Of a DNA stretch of 64,000 nucleotides, positions 40,378 to 52,100 are shown piece after piece (position 1 is the first letter of the stretch; each line of letters opens with the position of its first letter). Source of the stretch: Heterodera schachtii (Eukaryota > Nematoda > Chromadorea > Rhabditida > Heteroderidae); the NCBI GenBank assembly GCA_023374025.1, contig SIJG01000149.1, positions 186,001-250,000 of the forward strand. Direction: 5' to 3'. Made by a program: the position numbers and the translations under genes. The notes under the pieces are model-generated. The model worked only from the letters and a program-made list of their open reading frames with translations, was not told where the DNA came from and made no database searches.

Positions 40378-41231
40378 TGTTCAAATCAATGTCCAAACTC
40401 GAAAGGTTGGAGATAAGACTCCAATTTAATAATCAATAACCGAACTGTGACCGAAAAATTTGAAAAATTTAAAAAATTTGGAACTGAGACTCCAAATTAA
40501 TCAATAACCGAACTGCGTACTGATTTGAGACTCAGTAATTTAAATAAAAGAGACGAAAGGGGGAGGGGGGAGGGTGAACGATTCACGATTTGTAAGACCT
40601 TTTTACCACGCACTGTCAGTTCTAAGACTCTGATTTTATCAAGTGCTGATGGTTTGGACAATTTTGGGTTCAAAACAAAAATAAAACAAACAAAAAAAAA
40701 AAAAAAAAAATGTTTAGACCCTCGGAAATGAGATTCCGAAATTTTGGGGGAAAAAATGGGGCTGAACAAAAAGGCAACAAAAAAAAAATGAATAAAATAA
40801 AACACGGAAATGAGATTCCGATTTTTTTCTTTTTGACAGATGGGATTGGACAAACAAATGTGACTCGGAAATAAAATTCCGAAAATATGGACAATTGGAT
40901 TGGATAAAAAAAAATAATTCGAAAATGAGATTTCGAAAAGTTTTGAATTAATGGGATTGGACAAACAAAAAAAAAAAAACAAAAGAAATGTGAATTTGGA
41001 AATGAAATTCAGATATTTTTCGGACAAATTTAATTTGGCAATTTAAATCTTTCACTGTTCGAAGATGAGACTTCGAAATATTCAGTTCAAACCGAATTTA
41101 ATTGCCTTTTTTCGGAGGAGGTGTGATCAGAATTAAAAAACTGATTAATTCTGGATGAGACCAGATTAATCAGACCTCCCCTTTTGGGAAAAAAAAAATT
41201 GAACCCGCCTGTGCACAATCAGGTCGCCAGT
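40378..41231 (-). other. 5' leader of the retroelement with a cluster of ten hairpins
   Basis: Between primer-binding site and gag start the leader holds ten hairpins: 40407-40424, 40476-40497, 40518-40537, 40722-40739, 40805-40820, 40865-40882, 40918-40937, 40991-41011, 41058-41077 and 41141-41173. Stems differ in sequence but most loops read ATGAGA, or a close variant, on the plus strand. The last, next to the primer site, has a 13-bp stem with one bulge, and an outer GGAGGT/ACCTCC pairing could extend it. A packaging or dimerisation leader is the obvious candidate role, by analogy with retroviral leaders. Confidence 0.8.
41214..41229 (-). promoter_or_regulatory. Primer-binding site of the retroelement
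   Basis: Two bases inside the 5' LTR the minus strand reads TGGCGACC, complementary to a tRNA 3' end ...GGTCGCCA, as in some tRNA-Arg species. Only about eight bases of complementarity can be argued from memory. Confidence 0.6.
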
Positions 41232-42378
41232 TGTCCGGGGCACGTCTTGGTAATTGGGAATGGCCTGCGCGATGAGACGTGCGCCAAGACGGTGCACAAG
41301 GGCTCTCCAATTTTCGCCAATGTCCAACCTCGTCAATCCGCCGATGTCCAAAATGCGCGAGTTGTCCTTGTCCAATCCGTCAATTCGCCGATGTCCAAAA
41401 TGCGCGAATTGTCCTTGTCCAATCCGTCAATTCGCCAATGTCCAAAATGCGCGAATTGTCCTCGTCCAAATTCGTCAACGTCAATTTGTCCAATGGGTTC
41501 CGTTTGTCCGGCGCAAAGGGTCGTCCGTGTCAAAGGGTTGCAGTGTTCAAATTTGGGTCAATTACCTTTGGTGAGGTGAAAATGTGTTAATGAGAAATGT
41601 GAGTGAAAGTCAAATGCCAATAAATTGGTAAGTGATTTTCCGCCTCTCAAAAAATGGTGATTTAGTTTTCGGCGGAAAATCACAAAAAACCTCCAAGTCC
41701 CTTGCAGTCCGTTGTTCAAATAAATTCAAAGAAATTTATTATGATCAATTTGATGGAAATGCGAAGAGTGAGAAAAAATGTTTTAAAGCATTTTAATTGT
41801 ATTTGTCAGAAGTGAGCAAAAGAGAAAAAAGGACAAGCTTAAGAAAGGCGGATGAGACCGCCGTTAATTTACAAAAGATGGTGAACGGCGATAAGAAGTG
41901 AAAGAAAAAATGGGGTTCAAAGTGAACGAATGAAATAAATAAAATGTGGAAAATGATTATGGCAAGAATAAGAAGTGCGAAATGTAAGGCAAAGTGAAAG
42001 AAAGGAATAAATAAGTATAGAAATGATTATTGCAAAACAATTGAATGAGCAAAAATCAAAGACGACATTTTGAAAATTGCCAAATTTCCTTCATTTACAA
42101 TTTTCGTCGTTGCTTCATTTCTCTCCATTTGCGCCATTCGTCCTTCGTTCTTGTTCGCACTCGCTCAACCCGTCCAACCGTGTCGCCCTCGTTGACCGCT
42201 TTGTGCCGAATTTGCCGCTCGTCCCCATCCGCCAAGTTGAGATTGGCTTCGTTGTCCAACTTCGCCCCAATTCGCCGCTCGTTTCCATCCGCCAAGTTGA
42301 GATTGGCTTTGTCGTCCAACTTCTCCTGGTTTGGGAAATGATGAATTATTTGGTCCGAAAATGGGTGTGTTTCGGACA
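41232..42378 (-). repeat. 5' LTR of the BEL element (right copy)
   Basis: It is 1147 bp with the same TGTCCG/CGGACA termini as the left LTR. About 930 bp next to the internal region are almost identical to the left LTR. The outer ~200 bp (U3) differ strongly and contain a 60-bp direct duplication (42231-42290 and 42291-42350). On the minus strand U3 still carries an open frame (42394-42095) ending in the same 23 residues as the env tail. Promoter elements of the element should lie here, but no clear TATA box is seen. Confidence 0.92.
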
Positions 42379-42534
42379 ATACATGAAAAATCATTTTTAT
42401 TAATTTTTTTTTAAAAAAGTGAAATTATTTTTGCGGAATGAGCCCGAGTGCCGAGTTATGACGTGCCAAAGTTCTAAGTTTTTTTATAATAAAAGTAAAG
42501 TAACAATTTTATTTAAGTTATTTTAAACTGCCCG

Positions 42535-42600
42535 ATGTGTAGAGGTAATGCGTTAGTCAAAATTTTTTGGGTCCCAGATTCGAACCCTATGCATGCTAAT
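42535..42600 (+). repeat. tRNA-like remnant
   Basis: TGTGTAGAGGTAATGCG resembles an A-box region and GATTCGAACCC is a perfect B box, but the acceptor arms do not pair. A tRNA-derived SINE fragment is likely. Confidence 0.45.
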
Positions 42601-45600
42601 AGATTTTACAATTTTTAGTGCAGATTTTCAAATGAAGATGATTATTTTTTTTAATTTAGTTAAAAATATATGTCTTAACTCGTTTTTTCGTTTTATGTGT
42701 TTGAATTTTTTTAAAGTGATCGTTTTAATTAAATCACTTGCAATGGGTTCTCGTCCCGATTTATATATGGTTACTTTTTTTAAATTCGTTTTATCTATGT
42801 TTTTATTTAGATTCTAATTTATTATTTTTTCAATAGATTCAAAAGTAAAGCAAAAATTAAATACATTTTATTAAAACCATTTATTAATTTATTTTATTAA
42901 TTTATAATAGAATAATTGATTTAAAATATTTTTATTTGACTTCTCATTTATTTGTCAAAGTTATAAAATTCTGCATTTTTATTTTAAGATTTTAACACTT
43001 AGCTGCAGTTAAATTTAATTTGATTTGATAATGTAATGGTAATTTGTTATTGCACATTGATGTTATTACCATAAATTATAATATTTATTTAAATTAATAT
43101 TTGAAAATTGTGTAATAGCGATTATGTAGTTTGGTTGTAAAACGCAATTGAAACAAATATTATAATTAAAATTTTTAAAGTATTATTCCGATATATAATG
43201 AAAAGTTTGAGTATGTCCGAGAAATAATTATTTTAACAATAAGATTATTTAGTTTAAATAAATGATATAATAATAGCTTTCACTTTTCTCTAGGCTAAAA
43301 ACATCCGGGTTAATTGCATTAGTGCTGTTGGATGCCCAATTTTGAATTTTCTTTGATACATTTGCATTTGAAAAAATAAATTTTAAAAATCTGAATTCTT
43401 GAAATACTATATTTCATGAAATTTTAATTTTTTTTTGAAAAATGATCAAAATTTTCATTACCCGGTTTCACCGGGCACCCGACCGTGTACCCTTTTATGG
43501 ATATTTCATTAATATATTCTTATTAAAATAATTTATTGATATATCATATCTTGTTGACGATTCTACAATGTCTCCCGTGTTTATCCGGCGTTTACTTTAT
43601 ATAATAAGTAACTGCTTCATTAGTTTAACTGCTTATTCACTTTAATTGGTAAATATTCGCCGTATGACTTGAAATTTAAGCAACATTATTATGATATTTA
43701 AATAATTTTTTTATTTAAAAATATTCTATAACCCATTCTGAATAATATTATTAATAAGTCACCTTAAAGCCTTGTGTTCTAAAAAATTATAATAATTATT
43801 TTTCATAAAATACTTTTTAATAAATTCTAACAAAATTTTCATAAATTATTTTCCTTTGATAAATTGGTCTTTGCGAGTAATAACATTAGTTTAATAGCTT
43901 TTTATTAGTCATATTCATATTTTGAAATCATTTTTCAAAAAATGGAATTGATAAAAGTAAATATTAAGCTCTTAATAAATTATGATACATTTGCATGTAA
44001 TTAGGATATAGTTTTATGCTTTCATTATTTTTTGAAGCTTTTTTAAAATTAATTATTTTACATTCTTACAATAAAATCTTATATTAATGAGGTGTGAATA
44101 CATTAGATTATAAATTTACATGAAATTAATTTTATATAACTTTTGAATATCTAATTTTTTTATAACAATTTTAATTTTAATTATTAAATTAGAGAAAAAT
44201 GTTTTGCTAAACTTTATTTCATAATTAATTTGAATCATGCTTTTATGTAGCATATTATTAGTAAGTTAGAAATTTATAATTATTTTTTTGGTTGTTAATT
44301 GTTTAAATTTAACTGTATCTATAAATAGGCATCAAATTTTATTATTTTTTAGATAATACTTTAAAAATAGCGATATGATTCACCTGATAAGTAAAAATTG
44401 TTTTCGAATTTTGTGCCTTTTAACTTCTTCGGTTAAATGTGTATTATTTTCGTTTTATGGTATTTAATTTTTAATCTCATTTAACAGAATTTTGTTAATT
44501 AGAATTTTCCAGTTTGTTGCTGCAAATGTTCATTATTTTTTATTTCATTTTTCGTTTCTATGATATTAAAATTTTCATTTGCCAATAAGATTTTATTCGT
44601 TAAAAGCAATTTTTAATATTTACATATTTTTTAATTTATTAAACAATAAGTTGACTACGGCAATAGCAATGAAATAAATTGTTTCTCCATAAAGCCTCAT
44701 ATATAGTTAATTCCTAATCTTATCAAAATTGTATATCTATTTAATGTCACGTATTTCTTTAAATATTTAAATTTTAATGTTAGAATTTTTTGAAATTCTT
44801 TATTTATTTTTAACTAATAAAATTGTAGAAAATTCATTTGAAATTTTATAAATTCATATAAATTATAATTGCATACATATATGTATGCTGGATCATTTTT
44901 TTACGTGTTTAAAAGAGTTTCTTCTTTTAATTATGTTTAATAATTTTAATAAATTTTGGTTAATTAAAATTCAATTAATCTCATGCGTCAACAAATATTA
45001 TTGGGTACCGAATTTAGTGAACAGTGGAATTAACAAAATAGTGTATAATCACTTTAGTTTAAGCCAAAATTTTATTTTATTTTATTTTTCTTTAATTTAT
45101 TATTTTATATTAATTATAATTGGTGAATTTGGTTTTCAATTTTTAACCTTTTAGTGCAGCACGCTTCTTTTATTGTTGCCATAATTTAAGGCTTCATATG
45201 TTTAAATTATTTATTTTGAAATTTCGTTATTTTTAAGATAAGAATAAGTTATATTATTAAACAAAAGATTTTCATAATTCTGCTGAAATATTTTAGAGCG
45301 TAAATTTTCGATTTCATTTTGTAGTCTGTTGAATAGTCTTTAAATTTTGTTTCATTTATTAATTCTTTACAAAATTAGTTTCAATTATTTTTAAATATTT
45401 AAATAGTAACTTTTTGATATTTAGTTGTAACCAAACTAATTAACTCATTTTTAGCTTTTTAAAATTTTATTTCTTTAAGTGGTTCATTGGCAAGCAAATA
45501 TTATACATTAATTTTTGATTTAATTCCATTTTTTTTGTTCTATTTTGTATAATTATAATTTTTTTTTTAACGAATTATAACTATAATATTTTTTTAACGA

Positions 45601-46017
45601 ATAAAACTTTTCCTTTTTTTAAAAGTAAATTATTTATTTGACGATTATTTTTTAGGCCGGGATTCATTATTAGGAAACAAAGAATTTTCTTGCTTATTTT
45701 TTAGTTTACAAATATATTAATTTTTTCCCTAAATAATGTAATTGCTAAAAATAAATCATTAAAATGTTATTCTTTATTGTTTGCATCGGGCTGATGAATT
45801 TCCCAAAATTAAACTTTCTGTTTCACTGAGCTAACTATATTGATGCATAATTATTTTAAAATGTGAATTATATCAGTATTTTTTTTAATTTAAAATACTA
45901 TATTAAAAAATGCTGAGGCTATGTATTTGAGTATTTGTGTTATATATTAATTTATTATGCATTATCGTTTATATTTTAAAATATTAAATTACAATTATCT
46001 TTTGTTGTGTAGTGAAT
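42601..46017. other. Extremely AT-rich, T-rich strand, no gene
   Basis: There is no GC-rich exon-like block, repeat array or RNA gene that I can support. Open frames here (for example 44885-45154) are low-complexity Phe/Ile/Asn translations. Confidence 0.6.
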
Positions 46018-46146
46018 TTACTTTGCCCCGCGGCGATGCCCGGAGAGTTGGCAAGCCGAACACGTCGGCAAGAGTTTTGATGACGACTCCTCCTTCGCTT
46101 CCGCGTCGATGAAATCGCGGACGCAAAAGTTCCGTCCGCTTTTCAT
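46018..46146 (-). CDS. Candidate first exon in an isolated GC island
   Basis: This ~130-bp GC-rich block is alone in more than 15 kb of AT-rich DNA. On the minus strand an ATG opens a 42-codon frame (MKSGRNFCVRDFIDAEAKEE, later LLPTCSACQLSG) that reaches AAA/GTAAAT, a plausible donor, just before a stop. Such islands in nematodes usually mark exons. I recognise no family, and no partner exon was found to the left. The plus strand is also open for about 30 codons but gives a less protein-like peptide. Confidence 0.4.
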   Translation of the reverse strand: MKSGRNFCVRDFIDAEAKEESSSKLLPTCSACQLSGHRRGAK

Positions 46147-49100
46147 GTCCCGTTCATGTGTTGTTAAACGTTAATTTGAAATTTAAAAAAATAACTAAAA
46201 TAATAATTTCTATGATAGAATTTATAATTAATAAATGAAAAGTTCAATTTTATTTAAATAAATATGTAAAAATTGCTAAATAAATATATAAATTATTTAT
46301 TGTTTTAACTTTTCACTGGTAATAGCCATACAAACATAAATTGCAATCAATTCAAAAAAAAAATTATTTTCTTACATTAATAACTGAATTCATTCATTAT
46401 TAATAAACATTAGGTTAAATTCTCTGATTTACATTCAGAATGCATTACATGATTTTTTGTTTTGATTATTTTATTATAGCGAATTCCTTTATTTTATTTT
46501 TGAAATTTTATTAATATAATTAAATGTGTCTTATATTTTTATAAAAATCTTTTTATTAGAATATTTTTTAGAAATAAATAATATTTATACTTTAAAAAAA
46601 TTAATTAATAATAGAGCATAATTATTTTATTTTTAAACCATGAGCATTTATTATGAATTAATAGTTAAATAATAGTATCCGTCCTGAACGTATTTTCTTT
46701 CTGGTTGCGAGTACATATTACTCATTTTGCTTTAGTATTAATAAATATTTCATCTAATAAATAATTTTGAACTAGAGATTTTCGGTATTCTGATATTAAT
46801 TATTTCTATATGTATTTATTTTCGTTATACAATTTAAATTTGATAATTTCTTATTTATTATTATTTCTACTTGGATAATATATGCGAAATATTTCGATTT
46901 CTTTTTCTCATTATGAATTTAATGTAATTTTTAAACCTTAAACTTTTATCAAATTCTTTTCAATTATAATATAGTATTCAATGTCAGTTATATGTTAATT
47001 TTTATTTAATCTATAATCATGGCAAAAATACCGTGTGGATGATTTTGATTAAACCTCGTCCTGGTGCTGAAGAAATTTTATTATTCTTACATTATTTTAA
47101 TTTTGTTATTTTCTGGTAAAATTTGAATTATGTTTTGTATTAATTAAATTAATTTTTTTCACGTTTTTTGTAGTAATTTTTTTTATTATATTATATAAAA
47201 TATTTATCTAGCATTTAATCAGTAAAATCTCTAAATCCAAAACCCAGTTTTCATGTATTTATGAATAAATACATTATATATATTTATTATTTGATATTAT
47301 TCCATAATTACGATTTATGAAAAAAACAAATATTTATTGTCATTAAATTCGTCGTTTAAAATGCATTTTTTTCTTTGATTAGTTGTAATTATATCAGACA
47401 GAATTTTAATAAATTTTTTTAGTAGTATTTAAAGCTTTAGTTCAAAGCCATTATTTTTAATTTGAATTGTATATTTATTTATGATGTATTTAATTGTTTT
47501 ATTTTAATACTATTTTTTAATTAATAATATTGTAATAGACTTCGCGTTTAAAATTGTGCGACGAAAGCTTTGTCAATATTATTAAATTTAAATATTAAGT
47601 TTTAACTGCATCAAATATGTATTATTCATTTCTCGACATTTCTTCAAAAAAGTCATATTTACAAATTATTTGATCAAAAATGTATTCAAATATTATATTT
47701 TTGCCTCCCTTTATGGATTTTAAATGATTTTTTGAAAAATTATTCCATAATTTAGTCTCGCAATTAATGAATTTTTGGAAAAATTAATAGTTGAAGAAAA
47801 TTATTAAATTTATATGATGAATGCTTTTTTATTCTATTCAAATTTTCTTTTTTTCAATATATTATGGTCTAATTTTTTGATTATTATAAATCAAATTTAA
47901 ATATTTTATTTAAAAATCGTCTATTCCACCATTTCGTAAGGCAATGGTTATTTGTCCCCCTTTAAATTGGTTGGAGATGAAGAAGAATTTTTAAATAAAT
48001 TCTAAGAAAAGTCGCATATTTTATAAAGCTCTACAATTTTATTTAAATAATTAAAAAAAAGAAGATTATTCTTTGTAATTTTATTTATTTTTAGCAGAGT
48101 TAATTCTTTAAAATATTATTTTCATCTTCAAATGAAAATTAAGTGTGATTTTTAATGTAATTTTTAATTTACTATTAAAATTAATTGATATTCTCAAGTC
48201 TAAAAATATTTGCATGTATTTCGTATTAATTTAAATTATTTTTAATGGATTTTTTTAATTGATTGTTACACCTTCTTGCACTTAGTCGGCCTTTTCTGAT
48301 TGTATGTTTAGAATATACAGTAAATCATTTAAACATTTTAATCAAGGGTTGCAATTTCTTTCCAAAGGTTGTTAAATATAAAATCACAAAAAATTTAAAT
48401 ATTACTTTCGTTTTGGGTAAGTCAAGCTCATCTGAATAACAGAGACGAATTCAATAAAATTAATTTAACGACAGAATCCTATTTATTTTTATTTATCGCA
48501 TTCCAATTAATAAAAATGGAAATAAATGAAAATATATTAAATATATCATTTTCGTGAAAAAATCAAAATATTTTTTTTCGCTAAACGATCTATCATGACG
48601 AAGAGGATTTAGTTAACATTTGTGGAAGAATAAAATTCAAATATTCATATAATAATGCAAAAAATAATAATTTTTTTTTAAATAATGAAAGAAGAATAAA
48701 ACATGAAATGTTTAAAATAAGATTGTCAATCAAATTAATTTTATTCATATAATATTCACGAATACCTATGAAATACCTTAATTAAAAGTAATTTATTAAC
48801 ATATTAATTAAAAAAGTATAACCTATTCCGAAGTTTTCTAACGCAAAAATATTTTTTGATTTTTACATTTTATTAGTTAATTTTTTCTTTAATGTAATAT
48901 TTTTTATATAATTTTTACATTTAGAATTAGCCGATATGGCATTCTCAGGTTCATTGTGTTTGAATTTTAATTTTTTAATAAATTTTCTCTCATTTCTTTT
49001 TTTATTTAAAAGATTAATTATTTTTTGTCTCTTAATAAAATGTCTTTGATTCGTTCTATCAACTTTTCTTATGCTTATAGCTTATACAGATAAATTTTAT

Positions 49101-52100
49101 TGCGGGAATTCTTTTAATCTTTAAAATTCTTTTTTTATATTTTATACTAAAAATTTAATTTTTCAAATTATATACTAAGATTATTTTGTAAAATTTTTGG
49201 AATTTCGATAGTAAAATTATTAAAATTTTAAGCATTGATTATAATTTATTTAATCAGTATTTGTTCTTTATAATAATTTTAATGAATTAATTTTTAATTT
49301 TTATCTTTATAAATTTGATTATTATGTATTAATGGTTCTATTTGCTATTATGAAACTATTTTTGGTACTATGCTTATTTTCAAAAATTATTTTTTCTTCA
49401 AATGTCTTTTTTGTAATTTTTCTCTTGTACAATACTTCGAGTTCGAAATGGTGTTTGAAATTTTTTTAATATAAATTAAAATTTAAACAATATATTATTC
49501 TTCCACCATTTTATTTTATCTTGAGTATCTGAATTTAACTATACATGTTTTTTGGAAAACAGTTTATTAACAATTTTAAATGGAATTTTCAATATAAAAA
49601 TATATGCGCTTAGAAATCAATAGTTAACAATAAATTATTTGCATATATCAATTATTTTATTTGTGTAACACATTATCATGATTAATTATTTGGCATTGTG
49701 ATGATGCTCAAATGGCATATTATCACATTTTTGCGCAAGTGTGCTTCATTATTACTTTTATATGTAAAAGTGGCCGTACTGATATTTATTAAATTTAATA
49801 TATTATTTATAAAAATCGGATACAAAGTCAAAATTTATAAATGAGTCCATACTTACATTTTAATACTTTATAAGATTTAGTGTACCCAATTAGTAATTAT
49901 AATTTTATAATTTTTATTGTTAATTGGTTAAGCTAAATCTGTTTAATATACCTATTTTTGCTTTTTTTTTTTTTGATTTTTTTTAATCTTACAAATTAGG
50001 CTTATATTAACAGATTATGGGTCTTTTATCTTGATTTAAATATTTAAATAACGATTAAATTTTGCGACTTTATTTGTCTTGTCCCTCACGTTTTATCTTC
50101 AACATTTTTTCCTTTTTTGAGCATACCTCAATGTCTAATGCATCCAAAATGTCCGTCACATATGTCTTGTTCTCTTGCGGTGTGGTAATTAATTGAATTG
50201 GTCAAATATCCATTTTTTGTAGCCGTTCAATCTTTTTTCTTTAAATATGTTATATTTATTACTGTAATATTTGTTTTTGCTTAGTAATAAAATTTTTTCA
50301 ATAATTTCTTTTAAATTGATTATATTTATACATTTATTTTTTTATTAGTTATATTTCAAGTTATTTCTATCTTTTTGGGTATTTTTGTGATTCATTTAAA
50401 TAAATATAACATCGAATATGAAATTTTATGAGTGATTGCACAACCATTAACGAGATCAGAACTTCCATTGTCGTTGCTCATTTCAGGCATTTTTCTTTCA
50501 TTAACGCAATCAAATGATTAAGTTTTCTTATTTATTGTTTATTTTTAAATTGATTATTTAATTAATTAATATGCAACTAATTTATATTGGGTTCGCTTTT
50601 TTCACCGTTAAATCAGCAGTTAACATTTATTAGTTTTTATTTGTTTATCTTTTTAAAATAAATATTGATATATTTAAATCATTTTAATCAAATAAATTTT
50701 AAACAATTTATTCATTAATTATGTTGACACGCAAATTTTTTAATCACCTTTTTTAGATCTATTCTGCTTCCAATTCGTGGCTGATTTTTCTAATTATTCC
50801 TTTATTATTAAAATTTTTTCTCATTTATTTGAATCTTTTTTTAATTAAGGCTATAAATTAAATTTACTCGCTACATGTATTCAATTAAATTTACAAAAAT
50901 TATTTCTCTTCATTGAGTTTTTTCAAGATTATTGTTAATCGTAATTAAATATAGGTATATTTTATTAATGAAGTTACACTTTTAATTTTCTTTTACTTTT
51001 ATTTAATAATCTTTTTATTATTATGTTTTTTTTCTATTTATTCTTGCATCCGCATTGATCTAATAGCAAATAAGTTTGGGGTACTTTTAAATAGCTAATT
51101 TATTTTCGCATTTTCATGATTCATTTTGCATTTCGAGGTGTTTAAAGTGAACATTAAATAAAAATTAAATTTAAGATGACAAATAAATAATAAAATTAGT
51201 TTACTCGAATAAGTTAGAGAGATAAGAGAGATATTTGTATTGGTATTGCAAATCGGTGAGGATATTTCATTAAATGGTTTGTATTTTTTAAAAATTTAAT
51301 TTACATTATTGTTTTAGGTTCTAAATTATTTGCATTTTTATTTTAATATAATTTAATCGGTATTCAAATTAATAAAAAAATTACATCTATGTGCATAAGC
51401 TCAACATATTACATAAGATAACTTTATTTTTTTGATAAACCTTTAAGGTTGTAAAGATGATTTTGCTTATTTTCGAGACAAAAGCAACAATATAAAAACT
51501 CTATTCTTGTCAATTGGATCATATTAAAAATAAGAATTGTTAATTATTTTTTTACGTTATTTATTTAATGTATTTATTGTTCTTAAATTATATTTTTCTT
51601 TTTGCAGGTATCATTAGACTTAACTCGGTGCTGATTTTTGGTTTCTAATGGTTTTTATTACTTTTCTGAGATTTTTAGTGCATTATTATTTTAAACTTAT
51701 TTTTTTATTTGGGTTTTCTAATTTCAATTAGTAACTCTTTCATTGGATATTATTTTTAACTTTGAAAGTTTTGCAAAATATTTTATTCTAAATTTTAGAA
51801 TTTATTTATTTTTACGAATTATTTAATTTTCATATTAATCAAATCTGATGATATTTGTTTCGTAGTATCAAATATTCTAAAATATTTAAAATTTAACTTC
51901 TTTTAATGTTTCAAATAATTATTACTCTGAAAAATAAATGTTATCGAATTTTTTACATGTGCTGAAACATTTTGTTTCATTAGGATCACATCATTTTTTA
52001 TATATTTAAATAATCTTGAGTAAAAGAATTTAAATTATTACCTTTTATAGAAGATTTATATTTAAAATACCTCAGATTCTCATATGGTTTTTAACAAATA

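Larger units (their letters stand above)
29047..42307 (-). other. Dispersed family of ~45 short hairpins with a shared loop (YCUCRN in element sense)
   Basis: On the plus strand the loop is usually NTGAGA, sometimes ACGAGG or TCGAGG, flanked by perfect 4-8 bp stems of unrelated sequence. Sites in coding DNA include 30675-30691, 31565-31579, 31924-31945, 32003-32022, 32114-32131, 32781-32794, 32855-32870, 33012-33031, 33769-33784, 33805-33820, 34399-34420, 34616-34629, 34908-34925, 35398-35411, 35796-35817, 35876-35893, 36065-36078, 36209-36224, 36437-36450, 36809-36826, 36944-36957, 37260-37275, 37453-37466, 37651-37664, 38028-38048, 38238-38251, 38442-38455, 38827-38842, 38924-38937, 39278-39293, 39443-39462, 39845-39860 and 39964-39979. 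LTR sites include 29047-29062, 29627-29642, 30029-30045 and 42231-42247. I did not see them in the neighbouring Polinton or host DNA. Confidence 0.82.
29012..42378 (-). mobile_element. BEL/Pao-type LTR retroelement with env, NADAR and nucleotidyltransferase domains
   Basis: Two 1147-bp LTRs bound 11.1 kb of internal sequence read on the minus strand. The order is leader, gag, zinc knuckles, aspartic protease, reverse transcriptase, RNase H, integrase, an extra region with NADAR and nucleotidyltransferase, then an envelope-like glycoprotein. At 13.4 kb it is much longer than usual BEL/Pao elements. The coding capacity is spread over five overlapping frames without internal stops. No target-site duplication is found at the outer ends. 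The LTR portions outside U3 are almost identical, so the element is fairly young. Confidence 0.93.

Noticed and set aside
42535..42600. Functional tRNA gene
   Set aside because: A perfect B box is present but acceptor and anticodon arms do not pair.
44885..45154. Open frame in the AT-rich region
   Set aside because: Its Phe/Ile/Asn/Tyr-rich translation is what AT-rich random sequence gives. There is no GC rise and no splice signals.
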